Below the pieces are notes generated by a model. The model was not told where the DNA came from, ran no database searches, and saw nothing but the letters and a program-made list of their open reading frames with translations. Below, piece after piece: positions 51,740 through 59,981 of a DNA stretch of 64,000 bases (position 1 is its first letter; each line of letters begins with the position of its first letter). The DNA comes from Streptomyces fodineus (GTDB lineage: Bacteria > Actinomycetota > Actinomycetes > Streptomycetales > Streptomycetaceae): assembly GCF_001735805.1 (NCBI RefSeq), contig NZ_CP017248.1, forward strand, positions 7,006,001-7,070,000. The letters run 5' to 3'. The position numbers were made by a program, and so were the translations under genes.

Positions 51740-52942
51740 TCAGCCCCGCAGCGCCAAGGCCTGACCGGCGACAACCAGCAGCACCTGCTCGCACTCCGCC
51801 CCGAACGCCGCGTTCAGCCGCCCGAGTTCGTCCCGGTACCGACGGCCGGAGGCAGTCGCCGGCACGATCCCCGAGCCCACCTCGTTCGACACCGCCACCA
51901 CCGTCCGCCGGGTACGGCGCACCGCCTCCGTCAGCTCCCGCACCCGCTCCCGCAGGGACTTCTCACCCCCGCCCGCCCACTCCGCGTCGTCCCACGCCCC
52001 CACGGAGTCCATGACGTCCGTCAGCCACAGGGACAGACAGTCGATCAGCAACGGCGGCCCGTCCTCACCCAGCAGCGGCACCAGGTCCGTCGTCTCCGCC
52101 GTACGCCACGACCCCGGCCGCCGCTCCCGGTGCGCGGCCACCCGCTCGGCCCACTCGGTGTCCCCGCCCCGCGTCCCGCCGGTCGCCACGTACAGCACCT
52201 CGGGGAAGGACTCCAGCCGCCGCTCGGCCTCCACCGACTTGCCCGAGCGGGCCCCGCCCAGCACCAGTGTCCGGCGCGGCACGTCCGGCACGTCCTCGTA
52301 CGCGCCGACCGTCAGCGTCGTACCGTCCGGCACCGCCCGCGCCCCGGCCGCCGCCAGCCGTCGCCCGAGCTCCGCGCCGGGCGGCACGTCGTGGTCGAGG
52401 TGGACGGCGATCACGTCCGTCGTCGGGCCGGCCGAGCCCACCGCCCTCAGCCGCGCCAGCGCGTCCGGGCGGCCCACGACGTCCGCGAGGACCAGTTGGT
52501 ACGACTCCGCCGTGGGCTCCTCCAGACCGGCCGGGGCGCCGCCCGGCGGCAGATACAGCAGGTGGTCTCCGTCCGGGCCGGTCACCGCGTACCCGGTGCC
52601 GCCCGCGTCCATCGCCACCGCCCGCACCCGATGCCCCGTCAGCAGCGCCAACTCCCGCCCGTCCGGCATCCGCCCGGGGTGCGGCAGCCCGGCCGGCACC
52701 TCCACCGCCGGGCCGTCGTGCGGATGCGACAGCAGCACCTGCCGTACCCCGCCCAGCGAATGCCCGGCCCGCGCCGCCGCGAACGCCACGCCCGGCGTCA
52801 GATCCAGCAGCAGCGCCCCGTCCACCAGCACGGCGGTCGCCGCGCGGGAGTCCGGCCCGAGCGCGGTCGCGCAGGCGGCGCAGGGGCAGTCGGGGCGGGG
52901 CAGTCCGGCCGGGGCACCGGTACCGAGCAGAGTCACTTCCAC
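51740..52942 (-). CDS. cobU: CobU-type adenosylcobinamide kinase/guanylyltransferase fused to a PhnP-like domain
   Basis: 400 residues from GTG 52942. The C-terminal 180 residues are CobU/CobP: P-loop LVLGGARSGKSVEAE, YVATGG, and VVAVSNEVGSGIVP. The N-terminal 220 residues look like the metallo-beta-lactamase fold of PhnP (EVTLLGTGAPAGLPRPDCPCAAC), but the metal motif HxHxDH reads HPHDGP, so the domain has probably lost metal-dependent activity. The kinase part makes adenosylcobinamide phosphate and GDP-cobinamide for CobS. The same fusion exists in other Streptomyces as far as I recall. Confidence 0.92.
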   Translation of the reverse strand: MEVTLLGTGAPAGLPRPDCPCAACATALGPDSRAATAVLVDGALLLDLTPGVAFAAARAGHSLGGVRQVLLSHPHDGPAVEVPAGLPHPGRMPDGRELALLTGHRVRAVAMDAGGTGYAVTGPDGDHLLYLPPGGAPAGLEEPTAESYQLVLADVVGRPDALARLRAVGSAGPTTDVIAVHLDHDVPPGAELGRRLAAAGARAVPDGTTLTVGAYEDVPDVPRRTLVLGGARSGKSVEAERRLESFPEVLYVATGGTRGGDTEWAERVAAHRERRPGSWRTAETTDLVPLLGEDGPPLLIDCLSLWLTDVMDSVGAWDDAEWAGGGEKSLRERVRELTEAVRRTRRTVVAVSNEVGSGIVPATASGRRYRDELGRLNAAFGAECEQVLLVVAGQALALRG

Positions 52943-53058
52943 GCACCGATTCTCGCCTGTACCGGGGGGTGCCGCTCACCGGATGATCCACATCCTCTGC
53001 CGGCCGAACCCGCGGAGCGCATACTCTTCCAGCAGGTGTTGGATCGAAGGAGGCCCAC

Positions 53059-53271
53059 ATGACGGCATGGACGTGGCGGTTCGAGAAGACCGACGGGACG
53101 GAGGTCCAGCCCGCCGTGCTGCCCGAGGAGTTCACCACGCAAGGCGATGCCGAGTCCTGGATCGGCGAGCACTGGAAGGCGCTCCTGGAGGGCGGGGCCG
53201 ACCAGGTGCGGCTGTTCGAGGAGAACACCGAGATCTACGGGCCGATGAGCCTGCACGCCGACGCGGCGTAG
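53059..53271 (+). CDS. Conserved small protein of unknown function
   Basis: 70 residues; ATG 53059 follows GAAGGAGG. MTAWTWRFEKTDG, ESWIGEHWKALLEGGADQVRLF and EIYGPMSLHAD suggest a compact alpha/beta domain. Cytosolic. I recall close relatives across Streptomyces but no function. Confidence 0.82.
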   Translation: MTAWTWRFEKTDGTEVQPAVLPEEFTTQGDAESWIGEHWKALLEGGADQVRLFEENTEIYGPMSLHADAA

Positions 53272-53352
53272 CCCCGGCCCGCGGTGCGGAGGGTCCCGCG
53301 GTGCGGTGGGCTCCACGGTGCGGAGGGGTGCGGCCCGCGGTCGTAGCCCTCC

Positions 53353-54393
53353 TCACTGCTCGCCCAGCGTCACCTCCACCGTCTTCTGGCTGCCGCCCCG
53401 CTGGAAGGTCACCGACGTCTTCTGGCCCGGCTTGTCCGTCGCCAGCGCCTCCGAGAGGGAGGTGATGGTGGTGATCGGCTGGTCACCCAGCTTGGTGATG
53501 ATGTCGCCCGGCCCGATGCCCGCCTTGTCGGCCGCCCCGCCGGCCTTGGCGCTGACCACCGCCACCCCGGCGGGCTGGTAGCGCTCGTCCACGACGGTCC
53601 GCGCGCTGATGTTGAGCGCGGCCCGCCCCGAGTCGACGACCTTGCCCTGCTTGATGATCTGGTCGGTGATCGTCCTCACCATCGACGCCGGGATGGCGAA
53701 CCCGATGCCGGGCGCCGCGTTGTTTCCGAGGTCGGGGTCGGTGGCGGCGAGCGTCGGGATGCCGATGACCTGCCCGGCGAGATTGACCAGCGCGCCGCCG
53801 CTGTTGCCGGGGTTGATGGCGGCCGAGGTCTGCACCATGTTCGCGATCGTCGCACCCGTGCCCCCGCCGGGCGCCTCGCTGACGGTCCGCCCGGTCGCCG
53901 AGACGATGCCCTCGGTCACGCTGGACGACAGCCCGAGCGGCGAGCCCATGGCCAGCACGATCTGGCCGACCTCCACCTTCTCGGAGTCGGCGAACGAGGC
54001 CGGCCGCAGCCCGGCCGGTACCTTGTCCAGCTTGAGCACGGCCAGGTCCTGCTCGGGGTAGGAGTACACCAGGCTCGCGGTGAGCGGCTCCTCGTTGTTG
54101 GCCGTGGTCACCTTGAGGGACTTCTCCGACTGGACCACGTGCGCGTTGGTGACGATGTGTCCCTTGTCGTCGTACACCACCCCGGAGCCCAGGTCCTGGC
54201 GCGCCTGGATCTGCACGACCGACGGCAGGACCTCCTTGACGACCTTCTGGTACTGACCCTGCAGGTCGCCCGCGGTCGTCGCACTGTTCTGCCGGGCCTT
54301 GGGAGTCGTGCTGGTACAGCCGGCGGCCAAGCAGCACACCAGCGCGGCCGAGGCGACGACCCTGTGGAGGGCACGACGGAGGGAAGCGTCCAT
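53353..54393 (-). CDS. HtrA/DegP-like lipoprotein serine protease with PDZ domain
   Basis: 346 residues from ATG 54393. A lipoprotein signal ends in LAAGC (Cys26). The trypsin-like domain has His in VTNAHVVQ, Asp in EQDLAVLKL and Ser in INPGNSGGALV; a PDZ domain follows (about 255-340; AGIGPGDIITKLGDQPI). It should work outside the membrane in protein quality control. With MarP and HtpX it is the third envelope protease in this window. Confidence 0.93.
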   Translation of the reverse strand: MDASLRRALHRVVASAALVCCLAAGCTSTTPKARQNSATTAGDLQGQYQKVVKEVLPSVVQIQARQDLGSGVVYDDKGHIVTNAHVVQSEKSLKVTTANNEEPLTASLVYSYPEQDLAVLKLDKVPAGLRPASFADSEKVEVGQIVLAMGSPLGLSSSVTEGIVSATGRTVSEAPGGGTGATIANMVQTSAAINPGNSGGALVNLAGQVIGIPTLAATDPDLGNNAAPGIGFAIPASMVRTITDQIIKQGKVVDSGRAALNISARTVVDERYQPAGVAVVSAKAGGAADKAGIGPGDIITKLGDQPITTITSLSEALATDKPGQKTSVTFQRGGSQKTVEVTLGEQ

Positions 54394-54431
54394 ACCCCGA
54401 GTCTCACCGCGCACAGATCAACCGGCCCGCG

Positions 54432-54790
54432 CTGTTGACCCGAACGGCTTCAGCCCCGTACGTGGCAGCGGTGCCGTGGTCCGGGGCTGGGGGTCGTGCG
54501 CCTGGCCTGTGGGCACCAGTTGCCGGGTGTGTGGTGTTGATCCGGGGGGCTTCAGCCTCGTAAGCCGCGTGGGTGCGGCGGTGCCGTGATCCGGTGGCCG
54601 GGGGCCGTGTGCGCGGCCTGCGGTGTGCTGGTCGGCGGGCGTGTGGTGTTGATCGGGAGGGTTTCAGCCTCGTAAGCCGCAGCGGTGCCGTGGTCCGGTG
54701 GTGGGGGTCGTGCGCCCGGCCTGTGGGCACCAGTTGCCGGGCGTGTGGTGTTGATCCGGGGGGCTTCAGCCCCGTACGCCGCACAGGTGC
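54432..54790. repeat. Three and a half degenerate ~105-bp tandem repeats at the 3' end of the methyltransferase gene
   Basis: The core TTCAGCC occurs at 54450, 54551, 54663 and 54765, giving periods of 101, 112 and 102 bp. Units share GTGTTGATCCGGGGGG, CGGTGCCGTGGTCCGG, GGGGGTCGTGCGC and GGCACCAGTTGCCGGG. The last copy contains the stop codon and final codons of the methyltransferase gene, so the array looks like repeated duplication of that gene end into the space before the HtrA gene. Confidence 0.8.
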
Positions 54791-55554
54791 AGCAGTGCCG
54801 CGACCCGGCGGTAGGGGTCCGTGCGGCCGGCGCGCTCCTCGGCCGCGAGGAGTGTCTCCAGGTCGGCGGGGATCGCTGCGTCGTCCGGCGCCGTGTCGGT
54901 GAAGACCCGGACGCCGTACCAGGCGTGCAGCGGGGCGGCGATGCCGTCGAGCGTGGCGGTGAGCGCCGCGAGCCGGTCGGCGCGTACGTCCAGGCCGAGG
55001 CGGTTGTGGTAGCCGGTGGTGTCGAACGCGGCCAGGGCGCCCGCCCAGTCCCCGGCGAGGCCCGGGCGCATGGCGAGCGCGTCGCCGTTGCGGACGAGGA
55101 GGGAGAGGAGCCCACCGGGCGCGAGCATCCTCGCCAGGCCCGCGACCAGCGGGTCGGGCTCCTCGACGTACATCAGTACGCCGTGGCACAGCACCACGTC
55201 GAAGCTGCCCGGCAGAAAGTGCACACCGGTGTCGCGCCCGTCGCTCTGCACCAGCCGGACCCGCTCGCGGATGCCCTCCGGCTGCGCGGCCAGCGCCTCA
55301 CGGGCGGCGGCGATCATCGTCGCGTCCTGCTCGACCCCGGTCACCTGATGGCCGAGCCGGGCCAGCCGCAGCGCCTGCGTGCCCTGGCCCATCCCCACGT
55401 CGAGCACCCGCAGCCGCTGCCCGACCGGGAACCGCCCGGCTATCTGCTCGTCCAGCTGCCGGGCCACCAGCTCCTGGCGTACGACATCACGCAGCTTGCC
55501 CACCTTGTTCAGCCAGGCCTCGGCCGCGCCCCCGGCGAAAGGCTCTGCGCTCAG
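54766..55554 (-). CDS. SAM-dependent methyltransferase, probable CTG start
   Basis: 262 residues. SAM motif LRVLDVGMGQGTQALRLARLG, then VLCHGVLMYVEEPDPLVAGLA and LAPGGLLSLLVRNGDALAM. The substrate is unknown; the form is close to tRNA or small-molecule methyltransferases. No ATG or GTG fits the conserved start AEPFAGGAAEAWLNKVGKLR. The codon before it is CTG (55552-55554), which overlaps the stop of the DUF3043 gene as CTGA, with GGAGAG five bases upstream. A GTG 16 codons further in would cut conserved sequence. Confidence 0.85.
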   Translation of the reverse strand: MSAEPFAGGAAEAWLNKVGKLRDVVRQELVARQLDEQIAGRFPVGQRLRVLDVGMGQGTQALRLARLGHQVTGVEQDATMIAAAREALAAQPEGIRERVRLVQSDGRDTGVHFLPGSFDVVLCHGVLMYVEEPDPLVAGLARMLAPGGLLSLLVRNGDALAMRPGLAGDWAGALAAFDTTGYHNRLGLDVRADRLAALTATLDGIAAPLHAWYGVRVFTDTAPDDAAIPADLETLLAAEERAGRTDPYRRVAALLHLCGVRG

Positions 55555-56147
55555 GGCCGCTCTCCGCGCTTGACCTGCGGCTTGGGCAGCCGGAGCCGGC
55601 GCATCTGAAGCGAGCGCATCAGCGCGTAGGCGACCGCGCCGCGCGTGTTCTGGTCCGGGAAGCGCTCCTTCAGGCGCTTCTTCAGGCGGAAGCCGCTGAT
55701 CGCCGCGTCCACCACGATCAGCACGATCACCACCAGCCACAGCAGCAGCGCGATCGACTGGATCGCCGGCACCCGCACCACGCTCAGCACGAGGATCACG
55801 ACGGCGAGCGGCAGGAAGAACTCCGCCACATTGAACCGCGAGTCCACCCAGTTGCGGGCGAACTTGCGGACCGGGCCCTTGTCCCGGGCGGGCAGATAGC
55901 GCTCGTCACCGCTGGCCAGCGCCTGGCGCTGTCGCTGCAGGGCCTCGCGCCGCTCCTCGCGCTGGCGCTTCGCGGCCTCCTTGCGATTGGTCGGCGTATG
56001 GGCCACGCTGCGCCGCTGGGACTGGGCCTCACTGCGCTTGGGCGTGGGCCTGCCCTTCTTGGCCTGCGGGTCACGGGGCTGCTTGGAGAGGGTCACCTGC
56101 GCCTTGTCGGCGGGGGCCTTCTCTTCCTTGGCACGGCTACGGAACAC
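55551..56147 (-). CDS. DUF3043 membrane protein
   Basis: 198 residues from GTG 56147 (VFRSRAKEEKAPADK); ATG 56177 is an alternative. The first 110 residues are charged, with the family stretch KGRPTPKRSEAQSQRR and REERREALQRQRQALASGDERYLP; two adjacent helices follow (FFLPLAVVILVLSVVRVP and SIALLLWLVVIVLIVVDA). Function unknown. The GTG lies eight bases after TACGCT, so a leaderless message is possible. Coupled by a four-base overlap to the methyltransferase gene. Confidence 0.85.
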   Translation of the reverse strand: MFRSRAKEEKAPADKAQVTLSKQPRDPQAKKGRPTPKRSEAQSQRRSVAHTPTNRKEAAKRQREERREALQRQRQALASGDERYLPARDKGPVRKFARNWVDSRFNVAEFFLPLAVVILVLSVVRVPAIQSIALLLWLVVIVLIVVDAAISGFRLKKRLKERFPDQNTRGAVAYALMRSLQMRRLRLPKPQVKRGERP

Positions 56148-56302
56148 AAAACCCAAGCGTAAGGGCTTCACCGGCATGGACCCCAGCCCGACGGGGAACG
56201 ATCCGGCAACACCGGACGTCTGTAGGGGGACAGAGGGGACGTTCCGCCAGGGGGTCACCTACTCCTTGCGCCGGAGCGGTACGGTCCGCAGTCGTTCTTG
56301 GG

Positions 56303-56314
56303 GATGAGCTCATC
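56303..56314. promoter_or_regulatory. 12-bp palindrome upstream of pspA
   Basis: GATGAGCTCATC is a perfect palindrome 100 bases before the pspA start in the region divergent from the DUF3043 gene. Flanking GGG and CCC extend it loosely. A candidate regulator site; no known consensus is matched. Confidence 0.4.
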
Positions 56315-56413
56315 ACTCCCCGAACAGTGCGGTAATGGAGTCAGGGCCCGTACTGTGGGTCCTGTCGCAGGATCTGTGAGCTGGAGTCCGTCAGAAGGGG
56401 GCGCGCGAAGCCC

Positions 56414-57205
56414 ATGAGCGGTGTCATGAAGCGTATGGGGATGATCTTCCGCGCGAAGGCGAACAAGGCCCTTGACCGGGCCGAGGACCCGCGCGAGACC
56501 CTCGATTACTCGTATCAGAAGCAGCTGGAGCTGCTGCAGAAGGTCCGCCGTGGCGTCGCCGACGTGGCGACCAGCCGCAAGCGCCTGGAACTTCAGCTCA
56601 ACCAGTTGCAGCAGCAGTCCACCAAGCTGGAGGACCAGGGCCGCAAGGCGCTCGCGCTCGGCCGCGAGGACCTGGCCCGCGAGGCGCTGTCCCGGCGCGC
56701 CGCCCTCCAGCAGCAGGTCACCGACCTCCAGACGCAGCACGCCACCCTCCAGGGCGAGGAGGAGAAGCTCACCCTGGCGGCCCAGCGCCTGCAGGCCAAG
56801 GTGGACGCGTTCCGTACGAAGAAGGAGACCATCAAGGCCACCTACACCGCCGCCCAGGCCCAGACCCGGATCGGCGAGGCCTTCTCCGGCATCTCCGAGG
56901 AGATGGGCGACGTCGGCCTGGCCATCCAGCGCGCCGAGGACAAGACCGCCCAGCTCCAGGCGCGGGCCGGCGCCATCGACGAGCTGCTCGCCTCCGGCGC
57001 CCTGGACGACCCGACCGGCATGGCCAAGGACGACATCGCCGCCGAGCTGGACCGCATCTCGGGTGGTACGGATGTAGAGCTGGAACTGCAGCGCATGAAG
57101 GCCGAGCTGGCCGGAGGCTCCCCGCAGCAGGCCATCGAGGGCGGCACCGGCCAGGGGCAGACCCAGCAGCAGCCGCAGGACACCCCGCGCTTCGACAAGC
57201 AGTAG
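56414..57205 (+). CDS. pspA: Phage-shock protein A (PspA/IM30)
   Basis: 263 residues. An amphipathic N-terminus (MKRMGMIFRAKANKALDRAEDP) precedes a long coiled coil (about 30-190) with LDYSYQKQLELLQKVRRGVAD, as in PspA/Vipp1. It binds and stabilises stressed membranes on the cytosolic face. The C-terminal 40 residues are Gln/Gly-rich. pspAA follows after 32 bases. Partner genes pspAB and htpX lie at 12.6-14.1 kb. No sigma-54 or PspF system is expected in Streptomyces; the adjacent two-component system could be the regulator. Confidence 0.95.
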   Translation: MSGVMKRMGMIFRAKANKALDRAEDPRETLDYSYQKQLELLQKVRRGVADVATSRKRLELQLNQLQQQSTKLEDQGRKALALGREDLAREALSRRAALQQQVTDLQTQHATLQGEEEKLTLAAQRLQAKVDAFRTKKETIKATYTAAQAQTRIGEAFSGISEEMGDVGLAIQRAEDKTAQLQARAGAIDELLASGALDDPTGMAKDDIAAELDRISGGTDVELELQRMKAELAGGSPQQAIEGGTGQGQTQQQPQDTPRFDKQ

Positions 57206-57237
57206 TCCGGCGCGGGACCCGAGCCGAGGAGGCCGAC

Positions 57238-57516
57238 GTGATCGTACGGATCATGGGGGAGGGCCAGGTGCAGCTGGACGACTCCCACCTCGTCGAGCTG
57301 AACAAGCTGGACGACGAGCTGCTGGAAGAGATGGAGAGCGGCGACGAGGCCGGCTTCCGCCGCACGCTCGGCGCTCTCCTGGACTCCGTCCGCCGCCTCG
57401 GCACTCCGCTGCCGGACGACGCGCTGGAACCCTCGGAGCTGATCCTTCCCTCGCCGGACGCGACGCTGGACGAGGTCCGCCAGATGCTCGGCGACGAGGG
57501 GCTGATCCCGGGCTGA
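57238..57516 (+). CDS. pspAA: PspA-associated protein PspAA
   Basis: 92 residues from GTG 57238 with GAGGAGG upstream. MIVRIMGEGQVQLDDSHLVELNKLDDELL and the Pro-rich ELILPSPDATLDEVRQMLG match the small PspAA domain found beside PspA in actinobacteria, archaea and cyanobacteria. Probably binds PspA; the mechanism is not known. Second gene of the pspA unit. Confidence 0.9.
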   Translation: MIVRIMGEGQVQLDDSHLVELNKLDDELLEEMESGDEAGFRRTLGALLDSVRRLGTPLPDDALEPSELILPSPDATLDEVRQMLGDEGLIPG

Positions 57517-57657
57517 GCAGAGCGGTGGCCTGAGAGCTCGGGGGGTTCTGCGGCAGGGCCACTGCGGGTCCGCGGTGGGTTCCTCGCGCGGTGCCCCGCA
57601 CCCTTCGGGGCGCTCACCGGTACAGGGCACCGCAAAGCCCCCGTACTGTGTTCGTCC

Positions 57658-58890
57658 GTGAGCACACTCGACCGCGCCCGCTGCAGCCTGAAAGCGCATC
57701 CTCTCGCGCTGGACGCGGCCATCGCCGCGGGCGTGCTGGTGTGCATGATCGCGGGATCCTTCGTGACCCCCCGCGGCAACAACGGGGTCACCTGGGGCAT
57801 CCGCAGCCCCGGCCCTCTCAGCCTCCTCCTCATGCTGCTCGCCGCGGCCGCGCTCGCCTTCCGCAGCCGTGCCCCGAAGACGGTCCTCGCCGTCACCGGT
57901 GTCCTCTCCGTGATCGAGTGCGTCACCGGCGACCCCCGTACCCCGGTCGCGATGTCCGCCGTCATCGCCCTGTACACCGTCGCCGCGAGCACCGACCGCA
58001 CCACCACCTGGCGCGTCGGCCTGTTCACCATGACCGTGCTGACCGCCGCCGCCATGCTGGGCGGCTCGCAGCCCTGGTACGCGCAGGAGAACATCGGCGT
58101 GCTCGCCTGGACCGGCATCGGCGCCACCGCCGGGGACGCGGTCCGCAGCCGGCGCGCGGTCGTCCAGGCCATCCGGGAGCGGGCCGAAAGAGCCGAACGC
58201 ACCCGCGAGGAGGAGGCCCGCCGCCGGGTCGCCGAGGAGCGGCTGCGCATCGCCCGCGATCTGCACGACGTCGTCGCCCATCACATCGCCCTGGTGAACG
58301 TGCAGGCAGGAGTGGCCGCGCATGTCATGGACAAGCGGCCCGACCAGGCCAAGGAGGCCCTGGGGCATGTACGCGAGGCCGGCCGCTCGGCGCTGGAGGA
58401 ACTGCGCGCCACGGTCGGCCTGCTGCGCCAGTCCGGCGACCCCGAGGCCCCGACCGAGCCCGCTCCGGGTCTCAGCCGGCTGGCCGACCTGGCCGACACC
58501 TTCCGCCACGCGGGGCTGCCGGTGGAGGTGGCCCGTGCCGACCAGGGCACGGAACTCCCCGCCGCCGTCGATCTCGCCGCCTACCGGATCATCCAGGAAG
58601 CGCTGACGAACGCCCAGAAGCATGCCGGAGCCGACGCCAAGGCCGAGGTCAGTGTCGTACGCGTCGGACCGAACATCGAGGTCACCGTCCTCGACGACGG
58701 CGCGGGCGCGGCCGGCGTGCCCGGGGCCGGCGGCGGGCACGGGCTGCTCGGCATGCGGGAACGGGTCACCGCGCTCGGCGGCACCCTGACCACCGGACCC
58801 CGCTACGGCGGCGGCTTCCGCGTCCATGCGATCCTGCCCCTCAAGACCCGTACCGAGACCCGTACGACGGCCCCGGGGGAGCCCGCATGA
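57658..58890 (+). CDS. Sensor histidine kinase (HisKA_3 type)
   Basis: 410 residues from GTG 57658. Four to five membrane helices (about 18-165), then a helical linker (AERAERTREEEARRRVAEER) and His203 in RIARDLHDVVAHHIA, then the HATPase with QEALTNAQKH and LDDGAGAAG and GLLGMRERV. It should phosphorylate the response regulator whose ATG overlaps its stop (ATGA). Close position to pspA-pspAA (141 bases) suggests a link with envelope stress. Confidence 0.93.
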   Translation: MSTLDRARCSLKAHPLALDAAIAAGVLVCMIAGSFVTPRGNNGVTWGIRSPGPLSLLLMLLAAAALAFRSRAPKTVLAVTGVLSVIECVTGDPRTPVAMSAVIALYTVAASTDRTTTWRVGLFTMTVLTAAAMLGGSQPWYAQENIGVLAWTGIGATAGDAVRSRRAVVQAIRERAERAERTREEEARRRVAEERLRIARDLHDVVAHHIALVNVQAGVAAHVMDKRPDQAKEALGHVREAGRSALEELRATVGLLRQSGDPEAPTEPAPGLSRLADLADTFRHAGLPVEVARADQGTELPAAVDLAAYRIIQEALTNAQKHAGADAKAEVSVVRVGPNIEVTVLDDGAGAAGVPGAGGGHGLLGMRERVTALGGTLTTGPRYGGGFRVHAILPLKTRTETRTTAPGEPA

Positions 58891-59564
58891 CGATCCGTGT
58901 CCTGCTCGCCGACGACCAGGCACTGCTGCGCAGCGCGTTCCGGGTGCTGGTCGACTCCGAGCCGGACATGGAGGTGGTGGGGGAGGCGTCCGACGGGGCC
59001 GAAGCGGTCCGGCTGGCCAAGGAGCGCTCCACCGACGTGGTCCTCATGGACATCCGGATGCCCGGCACGGACGGGCTCGCCGCCACCCGGCTGATCAGCA
59101 CCGACCCTTCCCTCGCGGAGGTCCGCGTGGTCATCCTGACCACCTTCGAGGTGGACGACTACGTCGTGCAGGCCCTCCGCGCCGGCGCCTCCGGCTTCCT
59201 CGGCAAGGGCAGCGAGCCGGAGGAACTGCTGAACGCCATCCGGGTCGCGGCGGGCGGCGAGGCCCTGCTGTCTCCCACCGCGACCAAGGGGCTGATCGCC
59301 CGTTTCCTCGCCCGGGGCGACGACGACGGCCGCGACCCGGCCCGCTCCGAGCGGCTCGGCGCGCTCACCGGCCGGGAGCGGGAGGTGCTGGTCCAGGTCG
59401 CCGGCGGCCACTCCAACGACGAGATCGCCGAACGCCTGCGGGTCAGCCCGCTGACGGTGAAGACGCACGTCAACCGGGCCATGGCCAAGCTGGGCGCCCG
59501 CGACCGGGCGCAGCTGGTGGTGATCGCGTACGAGTCGGGGCTGGTACGTCCGAGGATGGAGTGA
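58887..59564 (+). CDS. LuxR-type response regulator
   Basis: 225 residues from ATG 58887. Receiver with LLADDQALLRSAF, phosphoacceptor Asp55 in VVLMDIRMPG and Lys in FLGKGSEPEEL; C-terminal LuxR helix-turn-helix LTGREREVLVQVAGGHSNDEIAERLRVS and VKTHVNRAMAKLG. Translationally coupled to the kinase. Confidence 0.94.
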   Translation: MTIRVLLADDQALLRSAFRVLVDSEPDMEVVGEASDGAEAVRLAKERSTDVVLMDIRMPGTDGLAATRLISTDPSLAEVRVVILTTFEVDDYVVQALRAGASGFLGKGSEPEELLNAIRVAAGGEALLSPTATKGLIARFLARGDDDGRDPARSERLGALTGREREVLVQVAGGHSNDEIAERLRVSPLTVKTHVNRAMAKLGARDRAQLVVIAYESGLVRPRME

Positions 59565-59981
59565 TCCCCACACTGCGGCGTTCCACGGGCCCGCACTGAT
59601 CCGGTACGGCCGGGCACGGCGGCCCGGACCGCGCCTTGTCGGCGCCAACTCCCGTACCGCCGAGGGGTGTTCAGTTCCTTCTGGGGTACGCGCGCCCACC
59701 CCGCTGTCCCCGCCGCGCAACGACGCGCCGGCCGGGCTGGTGGCGGCTGCCGTGATGGCGGGCGCGGCGTTCTGGGCGCTGCTCTTCGTCGACCGGCTAC
59801 GGGTGCCGTGGCCGTTCGCCGCCGCGACGGCCGCGGCCTGCGGCCTGGCCGCAGGATCCGGGTTCGTGGCGATCACCACCCGCCAGTATCCGGTGGTGGT
59901 CGCCGCGACCGGGGGCCGGCTGCCGTGGCGCCTTGCCGCGTTCCTGCGCCGGTGCCACGACAGCGGGCTGCCGAGGTCGGC
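59565..59981. other. Intergenic region with gene remnant
   Basis: 417 bp between the response regulator and the nadA stop. Most of it is the remnant described at 59740-59981; the first 170 bases have no supported feature. Confidence 0.5.
59740..59981 (+). pseudogene. C-terminal remnant of a NACHT/NTPase-type membrane protein
   Basis: An open frame gives MAGAAFWALLFVDRL, a hydrophobic stretch PFAAATAAACGLAAGSGF and then GRLPWRLAAFLRRCHDSGLPR. The last part resembles the end of the large actinobacterial NTPase regulators, whose C-termini read GRLPWRLMxFLxDAHRxGLLRQ before a short His-containing tail. Only this end is left, and the frame then runs antisense into nadA. Based on remembered family sequence, so moderate confidence. 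Confidence 0.4.

Noticed and set aside
54432..54790. CRISPR array
   Set aside because: The units are degenerate over their full length, with no constant short repeats separated by unique spacers and no cas genes.
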